Positions 22,737-32,621 of a stretch of DNA of 64,000 nucleotides are shown here, piece after piece. The stretch is from contig MU277672.1 of assembly GCA_022385805.1 (NCBI GenBank), forward strand, positions 850,012-914,011, given 5' to 3'. This stretch comes from Pilatotrama ljubarskyi (taxonomy: Eukaryota; Basidiomycota; Agaricomycetes; Polyporales; Polyporaceae). The position numbers and the translations under genes are program-made. Every line of letters begins with the position of its first letter. The stretch's first letter is position 1. A model generated the notes under the pieces. It was not told the DNA's origin. It worked only from the letters and a program-made list of their open reading frames with translations, and ran no database searches.

Positions 22737-23240
22737 AGCGACGGTTCGAATCGACAGAGCAGAGACTTCACTCACACCCATGGCCATCGACCATACTCGT
22801 GTCGGCGATTTGATCTGGGCCAAATGCCCTTCAACCGAGCTTACTGCTGAGTCGATGGTGAAAGGAACTACTCCATCTAGGTAGCGGTCCCTGCTCACTG
22901 AACCCGTCCCGATACTAACCACGTATCCGCGATCCCTGTGCTAGAACGAATTCCGCAACTCCACGTGCCCACGTGCAGCTCTGTCTAGCCGAGTCGTCCT
23001 TTCGATGCGTTGAGTCTGGATGATACACTCGCAAAACGGTCAGGTTGTCTCATCATCGGCCATAAGGAACCCGGTCCCAACCATGCCACCGAAACCGAGC
23101 ATGGTAGACGAGTCAGGAAACCTGACAGCCTTCGAGACGATGATACTACGTTCGTCGCCACAAGACACACATGAGCTCTTTGGGGGCCAGTCTGGACCGG
23201 CGCTCGGGCTGTTGGTCTCTTCGGTCGTCGACCGTGACAT
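22737..23240 (-). other. Possible exons of an unrecognised or decayed gene
   Basis: Two minus-strand segments look coding. From 23240 to 23040 there is a 66-codon frame starting MSRSTTEETNSPSAG, with a Gly-rich hydrophobic stretch (MLGFGGMVGTGFLM), ending ADDETT-stop. From about 22922 to 22737 there is an open segment (DGVVPFTIDSAVSSVEGH, WSMAMGVSEVSAL) that ends at a good GTAAGT donor and starts after a CACAG acceptor. They cannot be joined without passing the stop after ADDETT, and I do not recognise the product. It may be a decayed gene, a mis-resolved real one, or chance. Confidence 0.25.
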
Positions 23241-23296
23241 TGAACGGCTTCCCTCGAACTTATGTTACGAAGAACATCGTGCACGGCTCTGCTCGC

Positions 23297-23320
23297 TTTT
23301 TTTTTGTTTTTTTTTTTTTT
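23297..23320. repeat. T-rich homopolymer tract (T9-G-T14)
   Basis: Nine T residues, one G, then fourteen T residues. Read on the minus strand it is a poly(A) tract, but no retroelement sequence is recognisable on either side. Confidence 0.9.
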
Positions 23321-23931
23321 GGGATCCTCGTTTATTGCCCTCGAGGGCCGAGCCCTATGGTAGGCAATACTAAGCTAGTAACGACGATGTAGAGGCGAGG
23401 GGTCAGCGGACAAAAGAAGGGGGGTAGAGGGGGTGCGGCGGCCGAGACCGTCGCAGGCACGTGTGTAGCGGGAGAGGAAGTAGGATGTAAGCTACGAGAA
23501 AGGGCGTCGCCGCCTGCACCGCGCCGGCCATTTAGGCTGGGCACCGGGTTCTAAACCTCGCCGCACTTTTGACAACGGTTGCGCTGCCGGGCGTCGCTGC
23601 CTCTTGCTGCGGGAGGGGTACGGACGTCGGGCAGACACCCGGACGCCGTCAGAACTCCCCCGCTCCCTGCTCTGCTCGCTTCCCTGCATCCGATTCCCTT
23701 CGCCATGCCCATGGGTGTATTGGTTTCTACCTCTTCGAAGCTGAAAACACGCCGTGGGCCGAGGTGGGTCGGAGCTCATGAGATGGTGCAACACCGTACC
23801 GTGCTCTTCGCGAGTCAGCTGGCCAACTGGTGCTGCGAAGCCCGGTGCACATTGGAGTGCGCTTGACATGAACTATGTACATGAACTCTCTTAGCTGCGG
23901 CTCGGAACGTGCCGCAATCCTCTGGAGCCAG

Positions 23932-23937
23932 TATAAA
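23932..23937 (+). promoter_or_regulatory. TATA box of the PsiD-like gene
   Basis: TATAAA lies 85 bp before the ATG at 24022, followed by a pyrimidine-rich leader. Position and sequence fit a fungal core promoter. Confidence 0.5.
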
Positions 23938-24021
23938 TGGAAAAGCCCTTCAGCGAGCGTCCTCACCGGTCCCTCCTACCCCAGGCGCCAGACTTCGCTC
24001 TGGGCTAGTGTAACATCAACA

Positions 24022-25459
24022 ATGGTAAGTAAGGCAGCCTTATGCTTATGTACGTCCTGCATCTGACACGCCCAACCCGTGCTTGCAGAACTCCTCAGTA
24101 CACACCCATCTCCCTCTTCATTCTCATTCGCGCAGTAAGATCCCAGCAGATGGCGGTGTGATCAAGCATCGGGTCGGCGGCTGGTTGCTCCGCAAACACG
24201 AAGTTCTTCAGAACTGGCTGGACAAGAAGATCGCCTACGTCGAGCATCCCTCTCGTCGCGACCTGCCCTCTCATGCGGTCATCGTGGACTTCCGCCACTT
24301 CATCGAGACGAACCCGGTAGTCTACATGGACTTTCACCAGATGTTCGAGCAGGTGCCTACGAAGCCTCCATACAACAACTACCCGACCGGCAAACCGCAG
24401 GTTCTTTTCGTCTAGGTTTTGTCAGCACTATTCCCAATTGACACTTGCATGAAGGTCCACGATTACAAGTTGATGCTCCGGCTGTTCAACCATATCATCC
24501 AGACGGCTCCCGCCTACGAGGCGGTGACCTCGTTGGACTCCCCATCAACGCTATCCTGGATTGGCCCATGGGAACCCCCGCTGGCATGGCCATGTTCTCG
24601 CGGCCCGACGTAAATGAGCACTTCAAGAAGATGTTCGATGTTTGGTCGACCTTCCTCACCCTCTGAGGCTTCGCGCGGCGTTCTCAATGACAGCGATGAG
24701 GGCTGGTTTGGACGTCCAGCTAGCGTAGCGATGCCCCACTTTGCAGAGACGTTCGTCTGCGACCCTTTGACGCCGTACTACGGGTTCAAGTCTTGGGACG
24801 ACTTCACCCGTCAATTCCGCGACGGTGCCGGGCCCATCCCCTACCACGACGACGACAGGGTCATCAACAGCGCGTGCGAGAGCACCGTCTATCGCATCAA
24901 CCAACTTACGAAGGAGACCGACCGCTTCTGGCTCAAGGGGCAGCCTTACTCCCTGGCTCACATGCTGGCTTCCGAAGAGCGCGCGAAGCACTATGCAGGC
25001 GGGACGGTCTACCAGGCGTTCCTCTCCGCGACCAAGTACCATCGCTGGCACTCGCCCGTGAATGGCCGCATTGTCGGCGTCACCGTGGTGCCTGGGACCT
25101 ACTACGCCGAGTCCCTGTACGAAGGCTTCCCGGACCCGGACGCCGCAGGCCCCAACCTCTCCCAAGCCTTCATTACATCTGTCGCCGCCCGCGCAATTGT
25201 CTACATCGAGTCCAAGAACCGTGACATCGGCACTTTGGCCTTCATAGCAGTGGGCATGGCGGAGGTGTCGACGTGTGAGGTCACTGTCAAGGAAGGTGAT
25301 GAAGTGGCGAAGGGCGAGCAGCTGGGGATGTTCCACTTTGGTGGGTCGACGCATTGTCTCGTCTTCGGGCCGCGCACCAAGGTTTCGTTCGATTCCGAGA
25401 TATCTCCTAACACTGATGTCAAGTTGAACGCGCCGATTGCTACGGTATCTGCGGCCTAG
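24022..25459 (+). CDS. PsiD/PSDC-type pyruvoyl decarboxylase, reading frame disrupted
   Basis: The gene starts with an isolated ATG exon (24022-24024, GTAAGT donor), then 24089-24400 and 24455 onward. The N-terminal PSDC domain has FRHFIETNPVVYMDFHQMFE; the body has YYGFKSWDDFTRQFRDGAG, SACEST, KYHRWHSPVNG and VPGTYYAESL. The C-terminal self-processing site is MFHFGGSTHCLVF, whose Ser becomes the pyruvoyl cofactor. This architecture is shared by fungal phosphatidylserine-decarboxylase-like enzymes and L-tryptophan decarboxylase PsiD of psilocybin producers; the substrate here cannot be told. The conserved segment VGLPINAILDWPMGTPAG is out of frame: one base appears missing near 24526-24535 and one extra near 24658-24662. 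Uncorrected, the frame stops at 24611-24613. It may be a pseudogene or a sequence error. No methyltransferase, kinase or P450 neighbours, so no psilocybin cluster. Confidence 0.75.
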
Positions 25460-25775
25460 GCTGTTCGCGACGTCTTTGCGGTGTTGTCCCTGCTCTCTGT
25501 ACTCTGTTTTGTACCAATGGTGTATGAATACGTATCATTGGCCATTTTGAAAGCTGCTGTTTATCGATGGGTTACTGGGGTTTCCGTGTGCACATCTGGG
25601 ATTGTTAACTAGTGTACATACTTTGCAAGCTGCGTTGAGTGTTTGTGACTCGCAATGTCTTAGCATCCTCAGCGCCTCAGAGCGCTTGCGACGCGTGCAC
25701 TGGCAAGACGCGCTCGCGCTCAGCCCGATCCGTCTTGCTTCTGGCCAACACACCCGCGTCGGATACCGCTTGAAC
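25460..25775. other. Intergenic between tandem genes
   Basis: A 316 bp spacer: 3' end of the PsiD-like gene and promoter of PPP4R2. Nothing further seen. Confidence 0.4.
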
Positions 25776-26930
25776 ATGGATCCTGAAGCATCGTTCGAAT
25801 GGAAAGAAGGTAGATAGTCTTTGTTCAATGCTGCCGCCGTATTGACGTCTCATATCTTGAGTTCTTAGAGTACGGCGATATCCTTGAGAGAGTCGCGTCG
25901 ACGGATATCGTGGAGTACGTCCCAATTTACACCAAGAGGTCCCGTTGTCCCAACCCTGTGCAGGACAGAATGGCCACTCCTGCGGAATATCATCAAGCAC
26001 CAGCTTGACAAGGTACGGAGACTTGAAGACTCGAGCACCAGCACGCTTATGGATCGAACCCTAGAATATCGCGTCTTACCTCTCCGAAGGCCCTCGGTGG
26101 GAAGGGCGACCACCCCTTATGATTGCTGCACCGCAACAACTGCCGAACGGCGGTCTGAGGCTGCCTCCGTTCCCGCCTAGGGAGCACAATCCACACAACC
26201 CAAACCCTCCTCCGCCGAAGATTGATCTTGACGAGAAAGAGGCGCAGGAGATGAGGTCGTCCATCTACGCGCAGCTTGACGAGTTTGACGGGTACGTTCT
26301 CATGCCGTATGTGCGGTAGTCAGTGTATAACGTATTATGCATAGCACGCCATTCACAATACAGCGTATATGCGAGCTATGCATGAAGCCGCGCCAACACT
26401 ACAAGTATATTGGCAAATACTTGCGAGCCGTGGAGAAGTGCCTACTCATTACATCCTCGTGGGATACCTTCCCGCCACTCAGCGAGGCTGAGAGTACGTA
26501 CTCCGCAAGCGGCCACCCATCTATCAGCACTTCCGCCGTGTCGGCCCCTAACACGCCCATGTTCTCGCCCATCCCCTTCCTCCACGAAGATGCCCGTCGC
26601 TCGAAATCACGAAGTCCCCCACCAAGCCCACTTGTACTTTCCGAGACGGTAGCCGGTGGTATTACTGCGGCGGAGGAGGGCGCGGCGCCGAAGGTGCTCG
26701 GTCTAGTCGACGAGCTGGACGACCCAAGCCCTGGACATCTGAGCGACCATATAGAACCCATATCATCAACGACGACGATGACGTCGCGACCAATACATGG
26801 CAGTCTGGAGGAGCGCTTCGTGAAGTCCACGGAGGAAGAGGGAGGCGAGGCCGGGGCGAGTGAGAATGGGAGCGGGGATGTGCCGATGACGCAGGATGAA
26901 GACGAGGCGAAGGAGAACAAGGCAGTGTAA
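25776..26930 (+). CDS. PPP4R2: Protein phosphatase 4 regulatory subunit 2 (PPP4R2/Psy4 family)
   Basis: Five exons encode about 300 residues starting MDPEASFEWKE, then EYGDILERVASTDIVE and TEWPLLRNIIKHQLDK. The next exon gives NIASYLSEGPRWEGRPPL. After a Pro/Asn-rich linker (NPHNPNPPPPK) comes the core motif PFTIQRICELCMKPRQHYK followed by KYLRAVEKCLLITSSWD. This N-terminal helical core is the PPP4R2 signature. The C-terminal 170 residues are acidic and Ser-rich, also typical of the family. The protein targets the PP4 catalytic subunit in DNA-damage and checkpoint recovery (yeast Psy4, human R2). The start at 25776 is the only in-frame ATG that opens on the conserved core. Confidence 0.85.
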
Positions 26931-26987
26931 AACGCTAATATGACAGTACCCTTTCGGGCCTTATCGCGAATGGGACCACAATGACAA

Positions 26988-27706
26988 TCAGGTGAAGTCT
27001 TGCTTGATTTTTTCGAGCATCGCCTTCATGCGTAGACCCATGTCAGGTTGTCCTCGTCCTCTGCCTCGCGGTGAGCCGCGAGTACCGCCACCCCTTCCAC
27101 CACCCCGTCCTCTCGAGGCGGCGGGTCCCTTATGGCGATTGAGCGGATGTGACTTGTTGGTATGCAACGATGACTTGGAGTAGGCCATTTTCTGCAATTC
27201 CCGTAGGGTGGGCTTCTCTCCCATCTTTTCTGGAGAACCGCCTTTCTGCGGTTTGGACCCGCGCGGCGGAGGGCGTTTTGCGGAGGATTTGGTAGGCGGT
27301 GGTGCTTCATCTGGGGACTCCTCTTCGGACACCTCATCTCCGCTCTCCTCGCTCTCCTCACTTGCGGATCCCTCACTCGAAGAGTGGGACGCCGCATCCT
27401 CGTCCTGCGCATCGTCTGGTTCATCAACCTCATCTTCGCCCGCGTCCACCATATGCTCTAACTGCGACCGAGGAGCGGCGAGCCCTTCTTTACGCTTTTG
27501 TGCTTTCCATTTGCTCTTGATCTTCTGCACTTCGACCCACGACCGCTTCAGCTTCTTAGCTGCGATTGCCGTATATTAGTGTTTGTAGACGATAGAGGCA
27601 ATTCCCACTCAGAAGCAGACGTACCTCGTTCAGCGGGAAGGTGCTGGAAAGTGGGCGGTTTCTTCCTCTTCACACCGCGCTCTTGTTGGTTTTTGGCCGG
27701 GGACAT
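26988..27706 (-). CDS. Basic/acidic low-complexity nuclear (probably nucleolar) protein
   Basis: Two exons. The start is at 27706 (MSPAKNQQERGVKRKKPPTF); an in-frame extension to 27757 has no ATG. The best-ordered part straddles the intron: FQHLPAERAKKLKRSWVE, then VQKIKSKWKAQKRKEG. An acidic Ser/Glu tract follows (EDEVDEPDDAQDED, SEESGDEVSEEES), then a block HPLNRHKGP, an RG/GGR-rich patch, and a short amphipathic end MGLRMKAMLEKIKQDF. The mix of Lys-rich motif, acidic patch and RGG stretch is typical of nucleolar rRNA-processing factors, but I do not recognise the family with confidence. It is head-to-head with eIF1 (287 bp) and convergent with PPP4R2. Confidence 0.7.
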
Positions 27707-27993
27707 CAAGCCAAGTGGACTGGCGGGAGAGGGCAAGCCCGTATGTTTGTCAGCCAAAACAAGGCGGTTCGGCAGCGAAGGCGATTATGACAAGGACGGG
27801 TGACTGAGCTGAGAGGCTGGATGGGCAAATCCAGCAGGGACGGAGAAGAGCCTGTGAGGCTTACATAACGGCGAGGACTGATATATAGCGGCGCCGACGC
27901 GCGACTCAACCACCATCTCCGCCTCCGCCTCCACCGCCAACCCCCACTCAGTTCTCTCTTCCACCTCTTTTCTGTCTCTATCCCACTCGTCGC

Positions 27994-28544
27994 ATGAGCG
28001 TGCAGAACCTCAACACTTTCGGTGCGTTTCTCTTGCGCGACGGCTAGCGCAAGGCTTATCGATCGTGCCGCTCACCACCTTGCTCGTCCGCCCTCAGACC
28101 CCTTCGCAGACGAGGGAGACCCGCTTGGAAGTACCCAGGACGTTGGTTCCCAGCAGAATTACATCCATATCCGTATCCAGCAGCGGAACGGACGGAAGAC
28201 CCTGACGACTCTGCAGGGCCTGCCCAAAGGTATGTCGCCGTCCTGGCGTAGTCTTGCGATCAGCATAGCCTTACACATACGTCTCGCAGAGTATGATCTC
28301 AAGAAGCTCTTGAAGGCATTCAAGAAGGCAAGTCATCGCGCAGATCAAGAGACCCATCCTGCGCTTTGCGGGCGGAGGCTGACATCATACCAATTTTCAG
28401 GAATTCGCCTGCAACGGTACCCTCGTCGATGATGAGGAGGCCGGTCAAGTCATCCAACTCCAGGGTGATCAACGGCTGAAGATCTCTACGTTCCTTGTCC
28501 AAGAGGGCATCCCCAAGGCCACTATCAAGGTCCACGGGTTCTGA
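27994..28544 (+). CDS. SUI1: Translation initiation factor eIF1 (SUI1)
   Basis: Four exons (27994-28021, 28098-28229, 28290-28327, 28401-28544) encode 113 residues, the standard eIF1 length. The protein begins MSVQNLNTF, then DPFADEGDP, the SUI1 fold IHIRIQQRNGRKTLTTLQGL, YDLKKLLKAFKK, EFACNGTLVDDEEAGQVI and ends ATIKVHGF. eIF1 binds the 40S P-site region and enforces AUG selection. The third intron (28328-28400) begins GCAAGT and ends TTTTCAG. It is a GC-AG intron, required to rejoin the invariant KKEFACNGT. The gene is convergent with SNRNP27. Confidence 0.96.
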
Positions 28545-29078
28545 GTAGTTTTGTGTCGAGGCAGGAAGCTAGAGCACTGGTTTAGTCCCGGACCTCTTCC
28601 ACTCTCTTCCTTCAGCGCCGCATTTGCACTCTCATCGTCCGCCATCTCTTATGTCCTATAGCTCCATGTTTGTATTACCTATTGTGACGATATATCGGAC
28701 TCCTGACGCTCTGAATCATTGACTGGCAGCGCCGGATTTCAACGACTATGGACGATGATGGTTTCTGCAGTTGCTATGACGCAAGAGACAGACGCCTTGG
28801 TCAAGGGGCTGAAGACAGCAGGCTCTGCCGGAGATGCGAGATGGACGTCTGGGTCTTATCCATGATTTCTCCGGAAGCATTAATCACTCACTGTTTCGAA
28901 GGCTCGTCGCTTGGCTCGTCGTGTGCCCAGACGTGTACGCGGGCCAATCATACTATATCATAGTACCGGCTAAACTCCAGGATAGCAGATCATGCATACA
29001 TGAGGAAACGAGACTCGACTCAGCTCAGCTCTAACAAACCTGTACGATGGCAGGAAATGCCGCGGAGTAACAAGCAGG
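28545..29078. other. Intergenic between convergent genes
   Basis: A 534 bp spacer between the 3' ends of eIF1 and SNRNP27. The small plus-strand frames here show no family resemblance. Nothing else seen. Confidence 0.4.
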
Positions 29079-30097
29079 TTACTTGATTTTGTCCAGGGGC
29101 CTATGCGAGAGTCGTCAAATGGGACTACGGGGTAACAGAAGCTGGGCATGAATACTGACCTATTGAACCCTCCACGCCTACATTAGTAGAGCAGTCGATC
29201 CGGAGTCAGTTCGGAGATCCTCGACAAGCCTGAAAGGACGCACCGGTTCATGTATTGACGCCATGTCCGCATCTTCTTAATATTGGCGGCACCTTCCTGG
29301 TTGCCGTCTACGTGCTTGCCCTGCGCCCCAATTAGATGCTGCTCCTATATGAACTTAGCTGACCTAGACCGACCTTCGTAGAACCGAAACCGGTCAAGCC
29401 CATCAGGGCCATCATGGCGGCATCGTCGTCGTTTGTTGCTTCCATCGCCTCACCTTCCTCTGCGCCCTCCGTAGGGGCTTCGGACTCTTGTCGGGGGCGA
29501 GAGCCGGACGCCTCGACTTCAGGAGTACCTGGACGACTGTGTCGGCAGGCCCAGCACTGCTGAAGAAATGGCAGATGTACCTGTTACAGACTGCTCTCTC
29601 TCTCGGCCGGCGGTGGCGGGCGTGTTGGAGTCATGTCCAGGAGTGCGGTCTATGTGCCTACCATCCTTCTCTACTTCACGCTCTTCGCGCCCCCTATCAC
29701 CACTTGCTTTGGGCGGTGGAGGCGGCGGTTCGCGCCTTGCATCGCGATCATGATCTCCTCTATCCCGGTCATCGCGTCGTCTGTCATCCCGCCTATCGTC
29801 TCGTCTGTCCTCCCTGCGGTCGTCTCGCCTGTCTCGGCCTCGGCGATCGTCCTCTTTGTCCCGCCCATAGTGGTCCCGTCTGTCTGTAGCCCGTGTAGCA
29901 TGGTGAGTTGTGCAGGTGCAAATACGCAGAACAGGACACATACCTGGGCCACGCCAATCCCTCTCGCCTCTGCGAGGCGGGCTCCGTGAGCGACTTCTGC
30001 GGGGCACACCGCGGGGAGGGTAGCGATCCCTGTCTCTATCGCGGATGTCTCTGTCCCGGCTCCTGTCTCGCCGTCTGTAGTCGTGCCGAGAAGACAT
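29079..30097 (-). CDS. SNRNP27: U4/U6.U5 tri-snRNP protein SNRNP27 (27K)
   Basis: The minus-strand gene starts MSSRHDYRRRDRSRDRD at 30097. The N-terminal half is an RD/RS/DR-repeat domain (RRDDRREDRRDDRR). The C-terminal signature comes from small exons: an acidic block, DDDAAMMALMGLTGFGSTK, then GKHVDGNQEG, MRTWRQYMNR, RGGFNR and PLDKIK-stop. This matches the conserved C-terminus of SNRNP27 (MMxLMGF, TKGKxVDG, RQYMNRKGGFNRPLD). The protein is a component of the spliceosomal tri-snRNP. The final introns interrupt NR/RGG and FNR/PLD; each join restores the family sequence. Confidence 0.88.
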
Positions 30098-30359
30098 TGC
30101 AGAGAGGAACGTGGCGGATTGTAGTCGTGGTTGTGGTTACTAGTAACTCTTCCGCGACAAGGGCGCGAAGCGAGGCGACATGCAAGATTCACGTGATCAC
30201 GACGCGTCATAGCCAGTACTACGCGCGAGCGAGACCTGACTGGACGCGACCTCTGCTTGCATGATTGAGCAGTGCTCGCGAAATGTCTTGGTTTACAACT
30301 GGCTTACTGACAGATTTCCGCTTTTATACAGATAGTACAGAAGACTTCTAGCATGCCCT

Positions 30360-32084
30360 CTAGTCGACCAGGACCACCGAGTCCAACACCGAGAATCCGG
30401 CTGCAATTCCACCTTCGTTGCTTTCCTTACCTTTAGTCCTCAGCAGCCATCCGACCTCCTTCTCTTCTATTGCACCGTCTGGCCCTCCAAACAACGCCCA
30501 GCTAAATATGCCGAGTTCGCTCACCACTTCTGTCTTCACCGCCCCTGCCGTTCCCCCTCCTGCACGCACGAGATAGTTCCCAAGGCCTTCTGGAGTACGG
30601 ATGAGTTCCATAGCGATCCACGCCTCTCGTTCTTCTCGGGGGAGTGTGTCCAGGAAGGGTGGGATGTCTCCTTTGTAGACGTTGTTTCCGCCGCCTTCCC
30701 TCTGCGGTTTGAGGACCAGGTTCAACGCTTCTCGTCGCGCCTTATTGACGCCTTCGTCGCCATTGTCGTCCAAGCCCCACATACCCATCCAGCTGGAGCG
30801 GAGGTCGCCGTCCAGTTCTGCGGCCTGAGGGTCGACGAAACGTTCAAGAATGCCGGGTCTCGTGAGGACTTCCTGGACTTTCTTCCCTCCTGCAAGTTGG
30901 AGTTGGATGGACGGACACTTGATGGCGATAGAGCTTTCAAGTAGATACCGGGTCTCATAATGCGCGGCAGTAGGGTAATCGTTCGGGGTATAGCCCGCCC
31001 GGAAGTATATCGTAGAAATCTCGACCGATTCGGCGCCGCGGGGTAGGAGTCCCGGCAATTTGAGGCGGAGGATACGCGACGTTGGCACTATCTCTGCAGA
31101 TGCCGCTAGTTGTTCGAACGTCTGTCGAATGACACGTATGGAATGCCTGTATGAATGATATGGGCTCCGAGCGACGCAACGAAGCGTAGTGGCACTCACT
31201 TCTCCAGCAGCTCGTATTCTAACCATCGCTGGTCGAATACATTCCTCTCGCCGTTCTGTACGACGAACAGGATCCATGCACTGAAGAGTAGCTCAGTCTG
31301 GGGCATATGACACATCAGAACAGAACATACGAAGGCGAACCGTACGCCTTGTGCGCGGCAGCCAGGCCCTCAGCAAGCCCGGCAATAGTATCATTGGCTG
31401 GTAAGTTCTCTATCCGCAAGATGGGGGAGCTATTGTAGTACTCCGTCTTGGCCAATAAATGCCTGACAGATACCTGTAAGCGATTCGCCCTCGCGTAGGC
31501 ATGGGATGAGGGTACCTATGTAGTTTGGCAATATTCTGCGATAACGCCCCGAATGAAGACGAGATGGTGTTGAATTCGACCTGCTTCAGTTGCGGCGGTT
31601 GCCCTCGCTCGGGCTGGTGTAACAGGTAGTCTGACCTGAACAGACCTAGATGACGAGGCTATACTGCACGTCAAGCCTCGGCTTCCGTGCAGAATGGAAG
31701 TTTACACACCTGGGTGATCCCCTGGTCCCGCAGCCTATTCCATATCCGCCACAGATGGCCCGTAAACTGGTCCACACGTCCGACCCCTACCTCCGCGCCC
31801 ATGGCGCGATCGAGGAAATCCTCATCCATCGCGACTCGCGCATATAGCACATTGTAGGTGCGCTGCAGCCTCCGTGCGAGCTCGAACTGCTTGCGCGGGA
31901 ACGGCGATGGAAACAGGGCGAGAGGCGCGTGGATCACGGAGGTCGGTACCGGTGGCTGGACCTCGGCAGGAGGAAGGTAGACCAGACCATGCGAGAGCGC
32001 GTACGTAGTCGCAAGGAGCGTGAGGGCTTCGCGCTGCTCGTCCGTCACCTCAGGGGGCCATTGCGGGAGGGAACTGCTGGACAT
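30360..32084 (-). CDS. GSH2: Glutathione synthetase (eukaryotic type)
   Basis: The start ATG is at 32084 (MSSSSLPQWPPEVTDE); the frame stays open upstream but without another ATG. The N-terminal part has HGLVYLPPAEVQPPVP and APLALFPSPFPRKQFELA. Middle exons contain VEFNTISSSFGALSQNIA and ILRIENLPANDTIAGLAEGL. The C-terminal ATP-grasp half has SVEISTIYFRAGYTPNDY, SIAIKCPSIQLQLAGGKKVQ, the Gly-rich loop LVLKPQREGGGNNVYKGD and SELGIFSWALFGG, ending AAGFSVLDSVVLVD. These are the signatures of the eukaryotic GSS family. It ligates gamma-glutamylcysteine and glycine in the second step of glutathione synthesis. About six introns. Tandem with SNRNP27 (262 bp). Confidence 0.92.
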
Positions 32085-32621
32085 GGTCGAGGTGGAGGTC
32101 AAGGATAGACGGCGCCGGGGACGTCATGTCGGATGGCTGCTGTGGTGACCATAATTCGACTTCGCGAGCCGCGCATGCTGGATAATCGCAGTCTCAGCAC
32201 TAAGCATAATATTACTCAGGATGGCGCAACCGGCCAAGGGTGAAGCACTGGATCATGAGTAACGCGCCTGCGCACTATACTACATGTAGGATTAATCGAG
32301 CTCTTTTCTTGTCATGAATCGAGACGTCGAGCTGGAAGATGTGCGCGGAGGGTAGCTAATAGTTTCATTAAGACTACGAGTACATTGCTCAACGAAGTAG
32401 ACTGAGCGTGGAGGGGAGACTGGTGATAGTACAACAAAGGAGAAGCATTACAAGTTCGTAATAGCGTAAAATGATACAAATATAAGAGAGGTCGAAGGAA
32501 AGAAAACTAATACATCTGCAGTCGTGAAGAAGCACCAATTGCGGCGATCGTAAAATGGTCGTCATATGTGCATGGCAAAATCGTAGAAGTGGATGGGTGT
32601 GGGCAGGCGACTCGGAGGTCA
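32085..32621. other. Intergenic: GSH2 promoter / 3' end of the HSP30-like gene
   Basis: A 537 bp spacer between two minus-strand genes. It is more AT-rich than its surroundings on the left side of the HSP30-like stop codon (about 32400-32560). No coding potential recognised. Confidence 0.4.

Larger units (their letters stand above)
22295..24021. other. Gene-poor 1.7 kb region between PAP2 and PsiD-like genes
   Basis: No complete gene could be built here. It contains two open, codon-biased minus-strand segments (listed separately), a T-rich tract at 23297-23320, and the TATA box of the downstream PsiD-like gene near its right end. Confidence 0.4.

Noticed and set aside
23297..23320. Poly(A) tail of a retrotransposed copy (minus strand)
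   Set aside because: No retroelement or processed-gene sequence precedes it and no target-site duplication is visible; treated as a simple homopolymer tract.
26399..26920. 173-codon minus-strand open frame
   Set aside because: Antisense to the PPP4R2 tail exon.
24022..28544. Psilocybin-type biosynthetic cluster around the PsiD-like gene
   Set aside because: Neighbours are PPP4R2, a nuclear protein and eIF1. No kinase, methyltransferase, P450 or transporter of that pathway is present.
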